64,000 bases of DNA, from the NCBI RefSeq assembly GCF_900102425.1, contig NZ_FNBT01000005.1, positions 124,001-188,000 of the forward strand, given 5' to 3'. This DNA comes from Blastococcus aurantiacus (GTDB lineage Bacteria; Actinomycetota; Actinomycetes; Mycobacteriales; Geodermatophilaceae). How positions within the stretch are numbered: the stretch's first letter is position 1; every line of letters begins with the position of its first letter. The notes under the pieces were generated by a model. The model was not told the origin of the DNA. It made no database searches and saw only the letters and a program-made list of their open reading frames with translations. A program made the position numbers and the translations under genes. Positions 12,385 through 21,507 of the stretch are shown piece after piece.

Positions 12385-12902
12385 CCGATCCCGAGAGGGC
12401 TTTCCGGTCCCTGGCCCGCCCCGTGACCCCCGTCGACCCCGAACCGGGGTACGCCGCCGCGCTGCGCGACCGCCTGCGCCGCGCCCTCCTCCAGACCCCG
12501 TCCACCGAACCCAGGAGCCCCGCCGTGCCCGCACTCATCCCCTACCTCGTCGTCCGGGACGCCCGCGCCGCGATCGACTTCTACGCCGAGGCGTTCGGCG
12601 CCCGCACCGTGGGCGACCCCTACGTCGACGGCGACCGCATCGGCCACGCCGAGCTCGAGCTGGCCGGCGCCACCCTGTACCTCGCCGACGCCTACCCGGA
12701 GTACGGCCTCGAGGGGCCGGGCGAGGCCAAGCCCCCGGTCTCGCTGCACCTGACCGTGCCGGACGTCGACGCCGTCATGGACCGGGCCGCGGCGGCCGGG
12801 GCGACCGTCGAGCGTCCGGCCACCGACGAGCCCTACGGCCGGGGCGGACGGCTCATCGACCCGTTCGGCCACCGCTGGATGGTGCAGTCGCCGCAGGGGT
12901 AG
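12381..12902 (+). CDS. VOC (glyoxalase-fold) protein with sigma-operon N-terminal extension
   Basis: The product has 173 residues. Residues about 48-173 form a single VOC/PhnB-like domain (PYLVVRDARAAIDFYAEAFGA near its start, LIDPFGHRWMVQ near the end). The first 45 residues (FRSLARPVTPVDPEPGYAAA, then ALRDRLRRALL) are not part of the VOC fold and may contact the sigma factor. Its GTG overlaps the sigma factor stop by 4 bp. A metal or small-ligand sensing role modulating the sigma factor is an inference; it could also be a simple enzyme. No transmembrane segment is visible, unlike classic anti-sigma factors. Confidence 0.8.
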   Translation: MTDPERAFRSLARPVTPVDPEPGYAAALRDRLRRALLQTPSTEPRSPAVPALIPYLVVRDARAAIDFYAEAFGARTVGDPYVDGDRIGHAELELAGATLYLADAYPEYGLEGPGEAKPPVSLHLTVPDVDAVMDRAAAAGATVERPATDEPYGRGGRLIDPFGHRWMVQSPQG

Positions 12903-12912
12903 GACCACCGGC

Positions 12913-13362
12913 TCAGTCCGGCGCGAGGTCCCCGTCCTCGCGGCGGCTCTCCACGAGGGCGCGCGCGGGCTCCTCCGGTGGGGCGTCGGCCGGCTCGTCA
13001 CCGCGGTACAGCCGGTCGGAGGCCTCGCCGGTGCGCAGCTCGTCGACGAACAACCGGTCACGGCGGACGTGCCGCCGCCGGTAGGCGACGCGGCTGATCA
13101 TGTGCGCGCTCACCGGGGCGGTCAGCATCTGGAAGACCGCCACCAGCAGCAGCATCCAGGTCGCCGACCACCCCTGCAGCCGGATGGCGGCCCCCACCAT
13201 GATCAGCAGGACCCCGAGCACCTGCGGCTTCGTGCCGGCGTGCATCCGGGTGAGGACGTCCGGAAAGCGCACCAGGCCCAGCCCCGCGGTCAGGCAGAGG
13301 AACGCCCCGAGCAGCAGCAGCACCACGGCGAGGACGTCCGCGGCGGTCTGCACCTCGCTCAT
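12913..13362 (-). CDS. mrpG: Na+/H+ antiporter subunit MrpG/MnhG
   Basis: The 149-residue product has three hydrophobic segments in its first 95 residues and the family signature GLVRFPDVLTRMHAGTK. The last 50 residues form a hydrophilic tail longer than usual. It is the last subunit gene of the mrp operon. Its ATG overlaps the mrpF stop by 4 bp. The gene ends only 10 bp from the convergent VOC gene. Confidence 0.93.
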   Translation of the reverse strand: MSEVQTAADVLAVVLLLLGAFLCLTAGLGLVRFPDVLTRMHAGTKPQVLGVLLIMVGAAIRLQGWSATWMLLLVAVFQMLTAPVSAHMISRVAYRRRHVRRDRLFVDELRTGEASDRLYRGDEPADAPPEEPARALVESRREDGDLAPD

Positions 13363-13700
13363 CGGTCGGCCTCCAGGCTGCGGGCGATGCGTTCCTCGCC
13401 CGCCTCGGGCAGCCCGACGTCCTGCCCGTCACCGGTCGAGGAGACGAGCATGCCGCCGATGTACCGGGCCACCGAGACCGACCCGACGAACGCGAGCAGC
13501 GACACCACGACGAGGACCGGGACGACGGTCGGGTCCCGCTGCAGGCCGGCGTGCACCGCCAGCCCCGCGGCGATGATCACCAGCAGCGTGTCGGTGGCCA
13601 CCACCCGGTCCAGCAGGGACGGCCCGATGCCCAGCCGCACGAGGGCGAGCAGCGCACCGACGCCGAGCAGGCCGTAGGCCAGCCAGTAGACGACGGTCAC
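13359..13700 (-). CDS. mrpF: Na+/H+ antiporter subunit MrpF/MnhF
   Basis: The 113-residue protein has three transmembrane segments and the MrpF signature GPSLLDRVVATDTLL. I chose the GTG at 13700 because it overlaps the mrpE stop (GTGA) and gives the family length; the same frame is open further upstream without homology. Together with MrpE and MrpG it belongs to the accessory part of the multi-subunit antiporter. Confidence 0.93.
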   Translation of the reverse strand: MTVVYWLAYGLLGVGALLALVRLGIGPSLLDRVVATDTLLVIIAAGLAVHAGLQRDPTVVPVLVVVSLLAFVGSVSVARYIGGMLVSSTGDGQDVGLPEAGEERIARSLEADR

Positions 13701-14287
13701 GGTGTCCTCCTCCCGGTGCCCGCGACGCCGGTGCCGGGCGCGGAGTCCAGCGACGCGATCTCGTCCGGCGACCCGAAGGCACGCACCACGCGCTCCTCCT
13801 CGGCGAGCACCGCGTCGCGCTGGCGCTCCACGTCGCTCTGGTCGCGCACGTGCAGGATGTGCAGCGCGATGGTCCGGTGCTCCCGGTCCAGGTCGATCAC
13901 CATCGACCCCGGCACGAGGGTCAGCGACTCGGTGAGGATGGTCAGCAGCAGGTCCGAGTCGGTGCGCAGCTGTACCGTGATGATCGCGCTCCGGTCGATG
14001 CCGGTGGGCCGCACGGTCTGCCACGCCACCAGCGCACCGGAGCTGACCAGGTCGACGACGAAGTGGACCAGGAACCGCACCAGGGCGACGGGGCGCACGC
14101 GGGCGCCACCGACCACGGGCGGCAGGGGCAGCAGCAGCGTGACGCCCAGGGCGACGAGCACGCCGCTGATCAGGTTGGCCCACGACCACGTCCCCCAGAG
14201 CAGGTTCCACACCAGCACGAGCCACAGCAGCAGCGGCAGCTGGTGCCGCAGGTGGTGCCCGGTCACCGGCGTCGGCTCGGCGCTCAC
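13697..14287 (-). CDS. mrpE: Na+/H+ antiporter subunit MrpE/MnhE
   Basis: The 196-residue product begins with hydrophobic segments (LPLLLWLVLVWNLLWGTWSW) and a second membrane hairpin, followed by the soluble MnhE domain with TLVPGSMVIDLDREHRTIAL. GTG start with GTGA overlap to the mrpD stop. It stabilises or regulates the Mrp complex in the cytoplasmic membrane. Confidence 0.93.
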   Translation of the reverse strand: MSAEPTPVTGHHLRHQLPLLLWLVLVWNLLWGTWSWANLISGVLVALGVTLLLPLPPVVGGARVRPVALVRFLVHFVVDLVSSGALVAWQTVRPTGIDRSAIITVQLRTDSDLLLTILTESLTLVPGSMVIDLDREHRTIALHILHVRDQSDVERQRDAVLAEEERVVRAFGSPDEIASLDSAPGTGVAGTGRRTP

Positions 14288-16077
14288 TCCACGTCCTCCT
14301 CACCGAAGACCGCGGACATGTAGGGCGTCCGGTCGAGCAGGTCGCCGGCCGCGCGGTCGGCGACGGCGTACAGCGGGCCCGCCACGGCGGTGAGACCCAC
14401 GGTCACCACGACCATCGCCGCCGTTGCCCCGACCATCACCCGGGGCAGCGGCTGCAGCGGCCGCTCGCGACCGCCCTCCGGCTCGTCGCCGAGGCCGTCG
14501 GTGGCCGGCGTGGACGCCGTCGCGACCGCGGTGTGCCGCTTCCAGGCGGCCTGCCGGGCGGCCTGCCGGCCACCGCGAGCGGAGGACGCCGACGAGCCGC
14601 CGGGGCCCGGACCTGCATCCGCACTCCCGTCGGTCTCCCCGCCGTCCGCATCGGTCCCGGCGGCGCCGGGTGCGTCGGCGGCCACCGCGGCCGGCACGAT
14701 CTCCGGGCCGGCGTCCGCCGCGGCGGCATCGTCGGTGTCGTCCTCCGGCGCCTGCGTCGGGGGGCGCCAGAAGGCGCGGTTCCACACGCGGGACATGGCC
14801 AGCAGGGTCAGCAGGCTGGTGACCGCGCCGCCCCCGACCAGGACGACCGGGAGCCATCCGCCGTCCGCGATCCCGGCCTCGAGCAGCCCCAGCTTCCCGA
14901 TGAAGCCCGAGAACGGCGGGATGCCCGCGAGGTTCATCGCCGGGACGAAGTACAGGATCGCCAGCAGCGGGGACCCCACCGCCAGCCCGCCGAGCCGGTC
15001 GACGGAGGTGGAGCCGCCCTGGCGCTCGACGAGCCCGGCGACGAGGAAGAGCGTCGTCTGGATCGCGATGTGGTGGACGACGTAGAAGATCGCCCCCGCC
15101 AGCCCCGCCTGCGAGGCCAGCGAGATGCCGAAGATCATGTAGCCGATGTGGCTGACCAGGGTGAAGGACAGGATCCGGCGGATGTCGGTCTGCGCGACCG
15201 CACCGAGGATGCCGATGACCATCGTCGCCAGGGCCGCCCACATGAGGACGTCGTCGAACGCGTCGCCGGGGAACAGCAGCGTCTGGGTGCGGATGACCGC
15301 GTAGACGCCGACCTTGGTGAGCAGGCCGGCGAACACCGCGGTGACCGGCGCCGGCGCCGTCGGATAGCTGTCGGGCAGCCAGGCCGACAGCGGGAACACC
15401 GCGGCCTTGATGCAGAACGCGATCAGCAGCATCGCCTGCAGCAGCAGCTGGGTGCCATCGGGCAGCTCCTGCAGCCGGACGGCGAGCTGGGCCATGTTGA
15501 CCGTGCCGGTCGCGGCGTACACCAGCGCGATGGCGGCCAGGAAGAGGATCGAGCTGAGCAGGCTGACCACGATGTAGGTGATGCCCGCACGGATGCGCGG
15601 CGCGGACCCGCCCAGGGTCAGGAGCACGTAGCTGGCCGTCAGCAGGATCTCGAAGCCGACGTAGAGGTTGAACAGGTCACCGGCCAGGAAGGCGTTGGCC
15701 ACACCGGCGATCAGCACCAGGAACGTCGGGTGGAAGATCGAGATCGGCGTCTCCTCGTCGCCGTCGGCAGCGCCCTGCCCGACCGCGAAGATCAGCACTC
15801 CGAGCGCGACCGTCGCCGCCACCACCAGCATCAGGGCCGACAGCCGGTCGACCACCAGCACGATCCCCAGGGGCACCGGCCAGCCCCCCACGGAGACGGC
15901 CGCGGCGCCGTCGGCGTCCGCGAGGACCAGCAGCGCGACCGACACGACCAGCACCGCCGAGAGCACCAGGATGCTGAGCACGCGCTGCGTCATGGGGTGC
16001 CGGCCGCCGACGAGGAGGGCCACCGCGGCCCCGAGGAGCGGCAGCAGCACCGGCAGCGGGGTGAGGACGCTGATCAC
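14284..16077 (-). CDS. mrpD: Na+/H+ antiporter subunit MrpD/MnhD with unusual C-terminal insert
   Basis: The 597-residue product is homologous to the proton-translocating ND2/ND4-like subunits of complex I. Key membrane motifs include FEILLTASYVLLTLG, the lysine-bearing FCIKAAVFPLSAWLPDSYPT, and GIPPFSGFIGKL. Residues about 439-545 form an acidic, Ala/Gly-rich hydrophilic insert between the last two membrane segments, making the protein roughly 80-100 residues longer than typical MrpD. The GTG start overlaps the mrpC stop by 4 bp. Confidence 0.94.
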   Translation of the reverse strand: MISVLTPLPVLLPLLGAAVALLVGGRHPMTQRVLSILVLSAVLVVSVALLVLADADGAAAVSVGGWPVPLGIVLVVDRLSALMLVVAATVALGVLIFAVGQGAADGDEETPISIFHPTFLVLIAGVANAFLAGDLFNLYVGFEILLTASYVLLTLGGSAPRIRAGITYIVVSLLSSILFLAAIALVYAATGTVNMAQLAVRLQELPDGTQLLLQAMLLIAFCIKAAVFPLSAWLPDSYPTAPAPVTAVFAGLLTKVGVYAVIRTQTLLFPGDAFDDVLMWAALATMVIGILGAVAQTDIRRILSFTLVSHIGYMIFGISLASQAGLAGAIFYVVHHIAIQTTLFLVAGLVERQGGSTSVDRLGGLAVGSPLLAILYFVPAMNLAGIPPFSGFIGKLGLLEAGIADGGWLPVVLVGGGAVTSLLTLLAMSRVWNRAFWRPPTQAPEDDTDDAAAADAGPEIVPAAVAADAPGAAGTDADGGETDGSADAGPGPGGSSASSARGGRQAARQAAWKRHTAVATASTPATDGLGDEPEGGRERPLQPLPRVMVGATAAMVVVTVGLTAVAGPLYAVADRAAGDLLDRTPYMSAVFGEEDVE

Positions 16078-16598
16078 CGCTGCTCCCCGCGCGTCGGGGG
16101 CAGGTCGACGTCGTCGGACGGGATGCCCGCGTAGTCCCGGGCCAGGACGCGCTCCACGTCCTCGGCCGGCATCGAGTCGGCGTGCATGGCCGGCCGGTCC
16201 TCGGGCGCCAGGTCGTCCGGGTCGATCTCGTCGGCGTCGGTGGACGAGCGGCGGGCGACGCGGCGGTCCTCCTCGTCGACTCCGACCACCTCCTGCCGCA
16301 CCAGGCGCCAGGAGCGGTAGATGAGCGCCAGCAGGAAGGAGGCGATCCCGAAGGTGATGACGATCGCGGTGAGGATCAGCGCCTGCGGCAGGGGATCGCT
16401 CATCTCCCCGGGCTCGGCGTACCCCAGGATCGGGGCCAGCCCGGAGGGTCCACCGGCCGACAGCAGGAGCAGGTTGGTGGCGTTGCCCAGCAGCAGGAAG
16501 CCCAGCAGCACGCGGGTGAGGCTGCGGTCCAGCAGCAGGTAGACGCCGGCGGCGTACAGGCCGCCGATGATCACGGGCAGGACGACGGTGGGGGTCAT
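16074..16598 (-). CDS. mrpC: Na+/H+ antiporter subunit MrpC/MnhC
   Basis: The 174-residue product is NuoK-like, with three membrane segments in the first 105 residues (GGLYAAGVYLLLDRSLTRVL, GFLLLGNATNLLLL, DPLPQALILTAIVI). A hydrophilic tail of about 65 residues follows, rich in Asp/Glu/Arg and longer than usual. The ATG overlaps the mrpA stop by 4 bp. It is a core subunit adjoining MrpA and MrpD in the membrane. Confidence 0.94.
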   Translation of the reverse strand: MTPTVVLPVIIGGLYAAGVYLLLDRSLTRVLLGFLLLGNATNLLLLSAGGPSGLAPILGYAEPGEMSDPLPQALILTAIVITFGIASFLLALIYRSWRLVRQEVVGVDEEDRRVARRSSTDADEIDPDDLAPEDRPAMHADSMPAEDVERVLARDYAGIPSDDVDLPPTRGEQR

Positions 16599-19471
16599 CG
16601 GACGATCACCTCTCCGGGGCTCACGTCGATGGGGTCGTCCTCGTCGGCCTGGCGGTCGAGCTCGGCGCCCAGGCTGCGCAGGATGTCCAGCACCAGGCCC
16701 ACGACGATCAGGTAGACGCCGATGTCGAAGAACAGCGAGGTCACCAGCTTCACGTCGCCCAGGACCGGGAACGTGTTCTCGAGGATCGCCGTCTGGAGCA
16801 CCTCGGCCCCCAGCATGAGCCCCACGACGCCGGTCCCGCCGGCGAACAGCAGTCCCGCTCCCAGGAGCAGGCCGGGATCGACCGGGGCGGCCTCACCCAG
16901 CTCGTACCGGCCGCCCGCCAGGTAGCGCAGCACCAGCGCGAGCCCGGCGACCAGACCGCCGGCGAAGCCGCCGCCCGGTTCGTTGTGCCCGCTGAACAGG
17001 AGAAACAGCGAGAACACCAGGATCGTGTGGAACAGGATCCTGGTGATCACCTCGAGGATCACCGACCGCCGCTCGGGCGCGAGCGCGGCCGTGGCCGAGA
17101 GCCACTGCCCGCGGGGAGCGCGGCGCGAGGAGCGCTCCTGCCGCGCCAGCTGCACCGGGTCCAGGCGGTCGACGGCGCCGGTCCGCCGGCGCAGGAAGAC
17201 GAGGCTGGCCACGCCGGTGGCGGCGACGACCACCAGGGACAGCTCGCCCAGGGTGTCCCAGGCGCGGATGTCGACCAGCGTCACGTTGACGATGTTCTGA
17301 CCGCCGCCGAAGCGGTACGCCTCGTCCGGGTAGGCCACGGACACCGGCGTCGCGGTCCGCGCGCTCATCGCCACCGCGCCGGCCGCCGCCATGAGCACGC
17401 CGACGGCGACCGCGATGACGCCCCGGCCGGCCCGCTCCCGGGGGCGGTGCCGGTCGGTGATGTCCTTGGGCAGCTTGCGCAGGACCAGCACGAAGACGAC
17501 GAGGGTCAGCGTTTCGACGAGGAACTGGGTGAGCGCGAGGTCGGGTGCGCCCTGCAGCGCGAACAGCACCGCCAACGCGTAGCCGGTGACGCCCACGACG
17601 AGGACCGCCGACAGCCGCTGGCGGATGCGGAGGGCGAGCACGGCGGCGATGAGGGCCACCGCCCCGACGAGCGCCTGGATCGGGCTGTCCCACGCCCGCC
17701 ACTCCCCCGGCCACGGCGCCCGGAACAGCAGGACCGAACCCGGGAGGGCGATGACGACGACCAGGATCGTGCCCAGGTAGGCCGGCAGCGAGCCGCGCTG
17801 CGTCGTCCCGGTGACCAGGACCGACAGGCGGTCCAGGCCCTGCAGCGTGTTCCAGTAGCCCTCGTCGGCCGACGCCCCCACGGCCACCCGCCGCTGGAAG
17901 CGGTTGATCGGTGCGCGCAGGGCGAAGACCGCGTAGCCACCGAGCAGGGTGACCGCGGAGAGCGCCAGCGCCGGCTGCAGCCCGTGCCAGAGCGCCAGCT
18001 TCTCCGCCTCGGGGGCGATCAGCGGCAGCTCCTCGGCGTAGCCCGCGGCCAGCGGCTCGAGCAGCGGGCTCGCCGGCCCCAGCACCAGGCTCGCCAGCGC
18101 GAGCACCGCCGGCGCGGCCAGGAAGAGCGCGGCCGGCGGGTGGACGAGCTCGGTGTCCGCGCACCCCGGCTTACGGGTGAAGGCGCCCCACAGGAACCGG
18201 AAGGTGTAGGCCGCGGTGATCACTGAGCCCAGCACCAACCCGGCCAGCTCCAGCAGCGCGGTGGTGCGGTCGGGCAGCCCGCCGTCCAGCAGCGCGGTGA
18301 ACGCCGCCTCCTTGCCGACGAAGCCGAGCAGCGGCGGAACGCCGGCCATGGAGGCGCCGGCGAGCCCGCCGATCACGGCCAGCACGGGCAGCCGGCGGCC
18401 CAGCCCGGACAGCACCCGGAGGTCGCGGGTGCCGGTGGCGTGGTCGACGACGCCGACGGTGAGGAAGAGCGTGGACTTGAACAGGGCGTGCGCGACCACC
18501 ATCGCCAGCCCGGCGGCGGCCATCTCCTGGCTTCCCGCGCCGACCAGCACGACGAGGAAGCCGAGCTGGCTCACCGTGCCGAAGGCCAGCAGCAGCTTGA
18601 GGTCGTTCTGCCGGATCGCCCGGTAGCCGCCGACCAGCATGGTGGCCAGCCCCAGCACCAGCACGAGCGGCCGCCACCCGGGCACCTCGGCGAACCCGGG
18701 GGCGAACCTCGCCACCAGGTACACGCCGGCCTTCACCATGGCCGCGGCGTGCAGGTAGGCGCTGACCGGCGTCGGCGCCTCCATCGCGGCGGGCAGCCAG
18801 AAGTGGAACGGGATCAGCGCGGACTTGGTGATCGCCCCGACCAGCACCAGCACGGTGCCGGCGATCAGGAACGGCCCGTCGCCGGGGTTCGCGACGACCT
18901 CGGACAGCAGGTAGCTGCCGCTGGTCTCGCCGATCATGAGCAGCCCGATGAGCATCGCCAGGCCGCCGGCGGTGGTCAGGATGAGCGCCTGGCTCGCCGC
19001 CCGCCGGGCCGCCAGGCGGGCGCCCGAGCCGCCGATGAGCAGGTAGGAGAAGACGGTGGTCAGCTCCCAGAACACGTAGAGCAGGAGCAGGTCGTCGGCG
19101 AGCACCAGGCCGAGCATCGAGCCCGCGAACGCCGTCATGACGCCGGCGAAGCGGCCGATGCCCTCGTCGTCGGGCTCGAAGTAGCGGGCGCAGTAGAGCA
19201 GGACCAGCGCGCCGACGCCGGTGACCAGCGCGGCCAGCGTCAGAGACAGGGCGTCCAGCCGGAACGCGAGCTCCAGGTCCAGGGTCGGCACCCACGGCGT
19301 CGTCTCCCGGACCTCGCCGCCGCCGGTGACGGTGCCCACCTGCGTCATCACCCAGGCGAAGCCGGCCGCGGGGACGAGCGCGAGGACGAGGAAGGCCTGC
19401 CGTCCCCACCAGCGCACGAGCAGCGGAGCAGCCGCCGCGGCAACCAGGTGGGCGATCAGCAGTGCGAGCAC
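16595..19471 (-). CDS. mrpA: Na+/H+ antiporter subunit MrpA fused to MrpB (MnhAB)
   Basis: The product has 958 residues with more than 20 predicted membrane segments. The N-terminal NuoL-like part shows FWLPAAMEAPTPVSAYLHAA and GVPPLLGFVGKEAAF. A MnhB-type domain follows at the C terminus (HTILVFSLFLLFSGHNEPGG), so A and B are one protein, as in many actinobacteria. I chose the GTG at 19471 because GGAG lies 7 nt upstream and LALLIAHLVAA is the usual N terminus; a GTG at 19525 would add 18 residues. It is the first gene of the operon and drives Na+(Li+)/H+ exchange for pH and salt tolerance. Confidence 0.93.
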   Translation of the reverse strand: MLALLIAHLVAAAAAPLLVRWWGRQAFLVLALVPAAGFAWVMTQVGTVTGGGEVRETTPWVPTLDLELAFRLDALSLTLAALVTGVGALVLLYCARYFEPDDEGIGRFAGVMTAFAGSMLGLVLADDLLLLYVFWELTTVFSYLLIGGSGARLAARRAASQALILTTAGGLAMLIGLLMIGETSGSYLLSEVVANPGDGPFLIAGTVLVLVGAITKSALIPFHFWLPAAMEAPTPVSAYLHAAAMVKAGVYLVARFAPGFAEVPGWRPLVLVLGLATMLVGGYRAIRQNDLKLLLAFGTVSQLGFLVVLVGAGSQEMAAAGLAMVVAHALFKSTLFLTVGVVDHATGTRDLRVLSGLGRRLPVLAVIGGLAGASMAGVPPLLGFVGKEAAFTALLDGGLPDRTTALLELAGLVLGSVITAAYTFRFLWGAFTRKPGCADTELVHPPAALFLAAPAVLALASLVLGPASPLLEPLAAGYAEELPLIAPEAEKLALWHGLQPALALSAVTLLGGYAVFALRAPINRFQRRVAVGASADEGYWNTLQGLDRLSVLVTGTTQRGSLPAYLGTILVVVIALPGSVLLFRAPWPGEWRAWDSPIQALVGAVALIAAVLALRIRQRLSAVLVVGVTGYALAVLFALQGAPDLALTQFLVETLTLVVFVLVLRKLPKDITDRHRPRERAGRGVIAVAVGVLMAAAGAVAMSARTATPVSVAYPDEAYRFGGGQNIVNVTLVDIRAWDTLGELSLVVVAATGVASLVFLRRRTGAVDRLDPVQLARQERSSRRAPRGQWLSATAALAPERRSVILEVITRILFHTILVFSLFLLFSGHNEPGGGFAGGLVAGLALVLRYLAGGRYELGEAAPVDPGLLLGAGLLFAGGTGVVGLMLGAEVLQTAILENTFPVLGDVKLVTSLFFDIGVYLIVVGLVLDILRSLGAELDRQADEDDPIDVSPGEVIVR

Positions 19472-19539
19472 GGGTCTCCGGGAGTCTCGAGGGGCTCGGG
19501 GACGACCACAGACGTCGGGGGACACCGGCGGTGCCCATC

Positions 19540-19545
19540 AGGTTA
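19540..19545 (-). promoter_or_regulatory. Probable -10 box of the mrp operon (TAACCT)
   Basis: GGTAACCT on the minus strand would place transcription start near 19533 and give a leader of about 60 nt containing the GGAG ribosome binding site used by mrpA. The same octamer precedes lysC and dnaX. Confidence 0.35.
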
Positions 19546-19589
19546 CCGGGCACCCGCCCCGTGCCGCCGGTCGCGACCGGGTAGGGGCC

Positions 19590-21410
19590 TCAGCCCTCGG
19601 CGAGCTCCGAGGCCGTCAGCCATGCCTCCTCGACCTCGTCCTTCTCCGCGCGCAGCGCCTTGAGCTGCGCATCGAGCTCGGCGGCCTTGGCGTAGTCGGT
19701 CGCGGCGGCGGCGAGCTGCTCGTGCAGCTTCTTCTCGTCGGCGTCCAGCTTGAGCATGCGGCGCTCGAGCCGGCCGACCTCCTTCTTCGCCGCCCGCGCC
19801 TCCGCGGCCGAGACGGCGGGACCGGCGGTCGAGGGCGCGCCGACCGGGCGGGGACCCCCGCTGCCGGCTGCCGTCGTCAGCGGTGCACCGCCGGCCGCCC
19901 GCCGGCGCAGGTACTCGTCCACCCCGCCGGGCAGCTCGGCGAGCGTGCCGTCGCCCAGCAGGGCGACGACCTTGTCGCACACCCGGTCCACGAAGTACCG
20001 GTCGTGGCTGACCACCAGCACCGTGCCGGGGAAGCTGTCGAGCAGGTCCTCCAGCGCCGTGAGGGTGTCGATGTCCAGGTCGTTGGTCGGCTCGTCGAGC
20101 ACCAGGACGTTCGGCTCGGCCATGAGCAGCCGGAGCAGCTGCAGCCGCCGCCGCTCGCCGCCCGAGAGGTCGCCGACCGGCGTCCACTGCCGGTTCGCCG
20201 CGAAGCCGAACCGCTCGGCCAGCGTCGAGGCGGAGATCTCCTGGTTGCCGATCCGCGCGATCCGGGCGACGTCCTGGACGGCCTCCAGCACCCGCGCCTT
20301 CGGGGGCAGCTCGGTGACGTGCTGCGACAGGTAGGCCGGCGCGACTGTCTGCCCGACCACGATCGACCCGGCGTCGGGCTTCGTCTCCCCCACCAGCAGC
20401 TTGAGCAGCGAGGTCTTGCCCGCGCCGTTGACCCCGACGATGCCGATCCGGTCGCCCGGGCCGACGTTCCAGGTGAGGTCGCGGAAGAGCGTGCGCGGGC
20501 CCTCGTCCGTGGGGACCGCGTAGTCGACGTGCTCGAGCTCGTAGACGGTCTTGCCGAGCCGCCGGGCGGCGAAGCCCTTGAGCGCCATCGCGTCGCGCGC
20601 CGGAGGCTCGTCGGCGATCAGCGCCTGCGCGGCCTCGATGCGGAACTTCGGCTTGCTGGTCCGGGCCGGCGGGCCGCGCCGCAGCCAGGCCAGCTCCTTG
20701 CGCACCAGGTTCTGCCGCCGCTCCTCGGTGACCGAGGAGATCCGCGCCCGCTCCGCCCGTGCCAGCGTGTAGGCCGAGTAGCCGCCGTCGTAGGCGTGCA
20801 CGTTCCCGTCGGCGACCTCCCACGTCGTGGTGCAGACCTCGTCGAGGAACCACCGGTCGTGGGTGACGACGACGAGGCCGCCGGCGCGCTGGTTGACGTA
20901 CTCGGCCAGCCAGGCGACGCCCTCGACGTCGAGGTGGTTGGTCGGCTCGTCGAGCACCAGCAGGTCCAGCGGCCGGATCAGCTGGGCGGCCAGCGCCACC
21001 CGGCGCCGCTCGCCACCGGACATCGGGGCGACCGGCGCGTCCAGGCCCATCCGGTCGAGCTCCAGCCCGGCGAGCACGCTGCGGACGGCGGGATCGGCGG
21101 CCCACTCGTGCTCGCTGGCGAACATGGTCGTGGGGAGGACGACGTCGCGCACCGTCGTCCCCTCGGGCAGGGTGCCCAGCTGGTCGAGCACGCCCATGGC
21201 GAGGTCGCCGCGGCGGGTGACCCGACCGGAATCGGGCTCGTCGGTGCCGGTCAGCAGGGACAGCAGGGTGCTCTTGCCGCCACCGTTGCGGCCCACGACG
21301 CCGATTCGCTCGCCCGCGGCGACGCCCAGGGAGACGTCGTCCAGGATCACGGTCGTGCCGTGCGCCTTGTGCACCCGCTCGAGGTTGACCAGGTTCAGGG
21401 GTGCGCTCAT
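19590..21410 (-). CDS. ABC-F family ATPase (ribosome-associated type)
   Basis: The 606-residue soluble protein has two ABC domains and no membrane part. The first Walker A is GRNGGGKST with signature MSGGERRRVALA; the second is GVNGAGKTS with signature LSGGERRRLQLL. An inter-domain linker with Arg/Lys-rich stretches lies between. The last 85 residues form a charged coiled coil (KKEVGRLERRMLKLDADEKK) as in Uup-type ABC-F proteins. Such proteins act on the ribosomal E site, in translation factor or antibiotic-protection roles; which applies here is unknown. The ATG has GATACT 7 nt upstream, so a leaderless mRNA is possible. Confidence 0.93.
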   Translation of the reverse strand: MSAPLNLVNLERVHKAHGTTVILDDVSLGVAAGERIGVVGRNGGGKSTLLSLLTGTDEPDSGRVTRRGDLAMGVLDQLGTLPEGTTVRDVVLPTTMFASEHEWAADPAVRSVLAGLELDRMGLDAPVAPMSGGERRRVALAAQLIRPLDLLVLDEPTNHLDVEGVAWLAEYVNQRAGGLVVVTHDRWFLDEVCTTTWEVADGNVHAYDGGYSAYTLARAERARISSVTEERRQNLVRKELAWLRRGPPARTSKPKFRIEAAQALIADEPPARDAMALKGFAARRLGKTVYELEHVDYAVPTDEGPRTLFRDLTWNVGPGDRIGIVGVNGAGKTSLLKLLVGETKPDAGSIVVGQTVAPAYLSQHVTELPPKARVLEAVQDVARIARIGNQEISASTLAERFGFAANRQWTPVGDLSGGERRRLQLLRLLMAEPNVLVLDEPTNDLDIDTLTALEDLLDSFPGTVLVVSHDRYFVDRVCDKVVALLGDGTLAELPGGVDEYLRRRAAGGAPLTTAAGSGGPRPVGAPSTAGPAVSAAEARAAKKEVGRLERRMLKLDADEKKLHEQLAAAATDYAKAAELDAQLKALRAEKDEVEEAWLTASELAEG

Positions 21411-21433
21411 CGTCCCCAGTATCCCCCGGCCCT

Positions 21434-21507
21434 GGTGACGGGATGGAACGGCGCCCTCCAGGGGCCCGCGACGAGCCCGCGAGGCGTGGGGAGCAGGGCG
21501 GTCCTCC
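21434..21507 (-). repeat. Family A dispersed repeat, copy A2
   Basis: Read on the minus strand, the element begins directly at the clostripain-family gene stop (GAGGACC), contains CCACGCCTCGCGGGCTCG, and ends with a 16-nt tail GTTCCATCCCGTCACC. The tail matches copy A5 with one difference. Stem CGCCCT/AGGGCG replaces the A1 stem with different bases, keeping pairing. It lies between the clostripain-family gene and the start of the ABC-F gene. Confidence 0.7.

Noticed and set aside
12913..19471. mrp operon considered as NADH dehydrogenase (complex I) genes
   Set aside because: The subunits resemble NuoL/N/K, but the set and order A(B)CDEFG, with MnhE, MnhF and MnhG signatures, is specific to Mrp antiporters.
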